NCBI GenBank assembly: GCA_014871385.1
Contig: CM026427.1
Location: 9,368,344-9,432,343 of the forward strand
From: Ceratodon purpureus
Taxonomy: Eukaryota > Streptophyta > Bryopsida > Pseudoditrichales > Ditrichaceae
DNA: 64,000 nt
Reading direction: 5' to 3'
Every line of letters starts with the position of its first letter. Position 1 is the first letter of the stretch. The translations under genes and the position numbers were made by a program. Positions 62,868 through 64,000 of the stretch are shown in pieces. A model generated the notes under the pieces. The model was not told the origin of the DNA, searched no databases, and saw only the letters and a list, made by a program, of their open reading frames with translations.

Positions 62868-64000
62868 AGCCTTAAAACTTCTACTCAGTATAGAAACGAA
62901 GACTTGAAGCAGAGATGTTATTCCTCGATCGATGGTTCCTGCGTATGCATATAGGAATCATTACAGATTTTAAGAGATAGTTTACACCTGATCTGTACAA
63001 GGAACACGTTACGTACGGTGCTTGTAACGAAGTCCATGACTCGTGAATGTTTGGAAAGAGGATGAGACCGATGAGAAGTGAGTTTAGAGAATATTGTATT
63101 GCGGCTCATTTTTTATGTGTTCTCTTTGTTGTGAGAGAACATGTTCATTAATGCATACAAATGACACGATGAACGGAAAAATGGATTTTTTGTAAAATTC
63201 CGCAAAGTGAATTCTGAGAGGTGTAAAGTTACCGCAAAATTAGGATTGTAAGTGAAGAATTAGGCCCAATGTCAGACTCTAATCCAAAGAATCTTTCAAA
63301 TCGCCCGGAAAAATTCCCTTTCCACAGTTGTGAGCACACGGAAATTAATTCAAGAAAGGACGGTTGTGGAATTGCAATGATGGATTTCGTAATATCCAGA
63401 AATTTTCACTAGATGTTTTCCGAGACGCCTGACACAACTTGGAACGTCTTTGAGACATACTCATGGTGATTGTGACTTCAACATACAATGTACTCATGCC
63501 TTGTACAACATCCGTTGATATCTCTTCGAAATGCCAATTAAATATACATTGTGAGCAATTCCATGTCAAAGGTGTTGTCATATCAAACACGTATAAATTC
63601 TTTGAGAGATTGTGATGACATGCATCGATCAGCAACGTACTTTAGGATTTGGTGATGTTCATCAACATGTCGTCTCTGACCTGGTAATGTTCAACAAAAC
63701 CAACATCAAGGCCAAGGTAGCATTGTTGTAGACATCAAGGTGGACATCTTAACGTCAACCTAAGACGTCTTAAAAAATACAGTTATGTTCCGAGTGACGT
63801 TCGAGCGAACATGATTTCGAAATGGAAACCACGTAGAACTCTGCTGACGTGGCACGCCAAGTCACTCTTTCCCAGGTCCATGTCAGGTTTTCTCGAGTCT
63901 ACGTCAGACGCCACGTAAGTTTATGGCAGGACCACGTCATATTCCACATCACCATTAGAGAAGATGAAATTCTTAGCCATGTGGCACTGTCGGTCATTTT
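62868..64000. other. 3' flank of phosphorylase gene, then ACGT-rich DNA, no gene seen
   Basis: The first 300 bp should be the 3' UTR. From about 63660 to 63960, ACGTC/GACGT words recur about ten times (for example GCTGACGTGGCACGCC and GACCACGTCATATTCC). No open frame is convincing. Confidence 0.5.

Overview
The window reads as nuclear DNA of a land plant. Genes are intron-rich with short GT..AG introns, long AT-rich stretches carry no genes, and plant-type transposons are present. A bryophyte, most likely a moss, is my best inference from gene style and from the phosphorylase and aldehyde dehydrogenase types. The sequence alone does not prove it. I saw no rRNA, tRNA, CRISPR or prokaryotic operon structure.

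Layout. (1) Positions 34-10711 hold two divergent multi-exon genes. On the minus strand is a large gene, running off the left edge, for a protein with a ParB/sulfiredoxin-like motif and five YMPTSPV-type heptads that resemble the RNA polymerase II tail. On the plus strand is a Mutator-like (MULE) transposase-type protein with GCM/WRKY-like and SWIM zinc fingers. A 211-bp tandem array with a perfect 11-bp dyad sits in an intron of the minus-strand gene. (2) Positions 10753-26154 are one apparently complete 15.4-kb CACTA (En/Spm) transposon with CACTACAAGG ends and a CCA target duplication. It lies 41 bp after the MULE stop codon. It carries an intact TNP2-type transposase, a divergent Transposase_24-type protein rich in Arg/Ser, a small BRCT protein and an F-box-like ORF. 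(3) Positions 26155-33600 hold an orphan ORF, a purine-rich satellite, and an unrecognised ORF1-like protein gene in a repeat-rich setting.

(4) Positions 33600-39040 are ordinary host sequence: a seven-exon YjbQ/UPF0047 gene and a cyclophilin gene with TATA box and leader intron. (5) Positions 39150-56400 are AT-rich and decayed. They contain a TAF7 pseudogene, a single-exon F-box gene, an aldehyde dehydrogenase pseudogene, microsatellites, a Ser/Asp minisatellite ORF, and two copies of a ~250-bp dispersed repeat. (6) Positions 57212-62867 carry an intact 19-exon alpha-glucan phosphorylase gene (828 residues). No gene is seen from there to the right edge.

The most unusual material is in the left 26 kb: a possible two-gene Mutator-type system whose second protein has a polymerase-tail mimic, with a multi-gene CACTA element landed beside it. 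Exon coordinates were derived by hand from splice consensus and reading phase.
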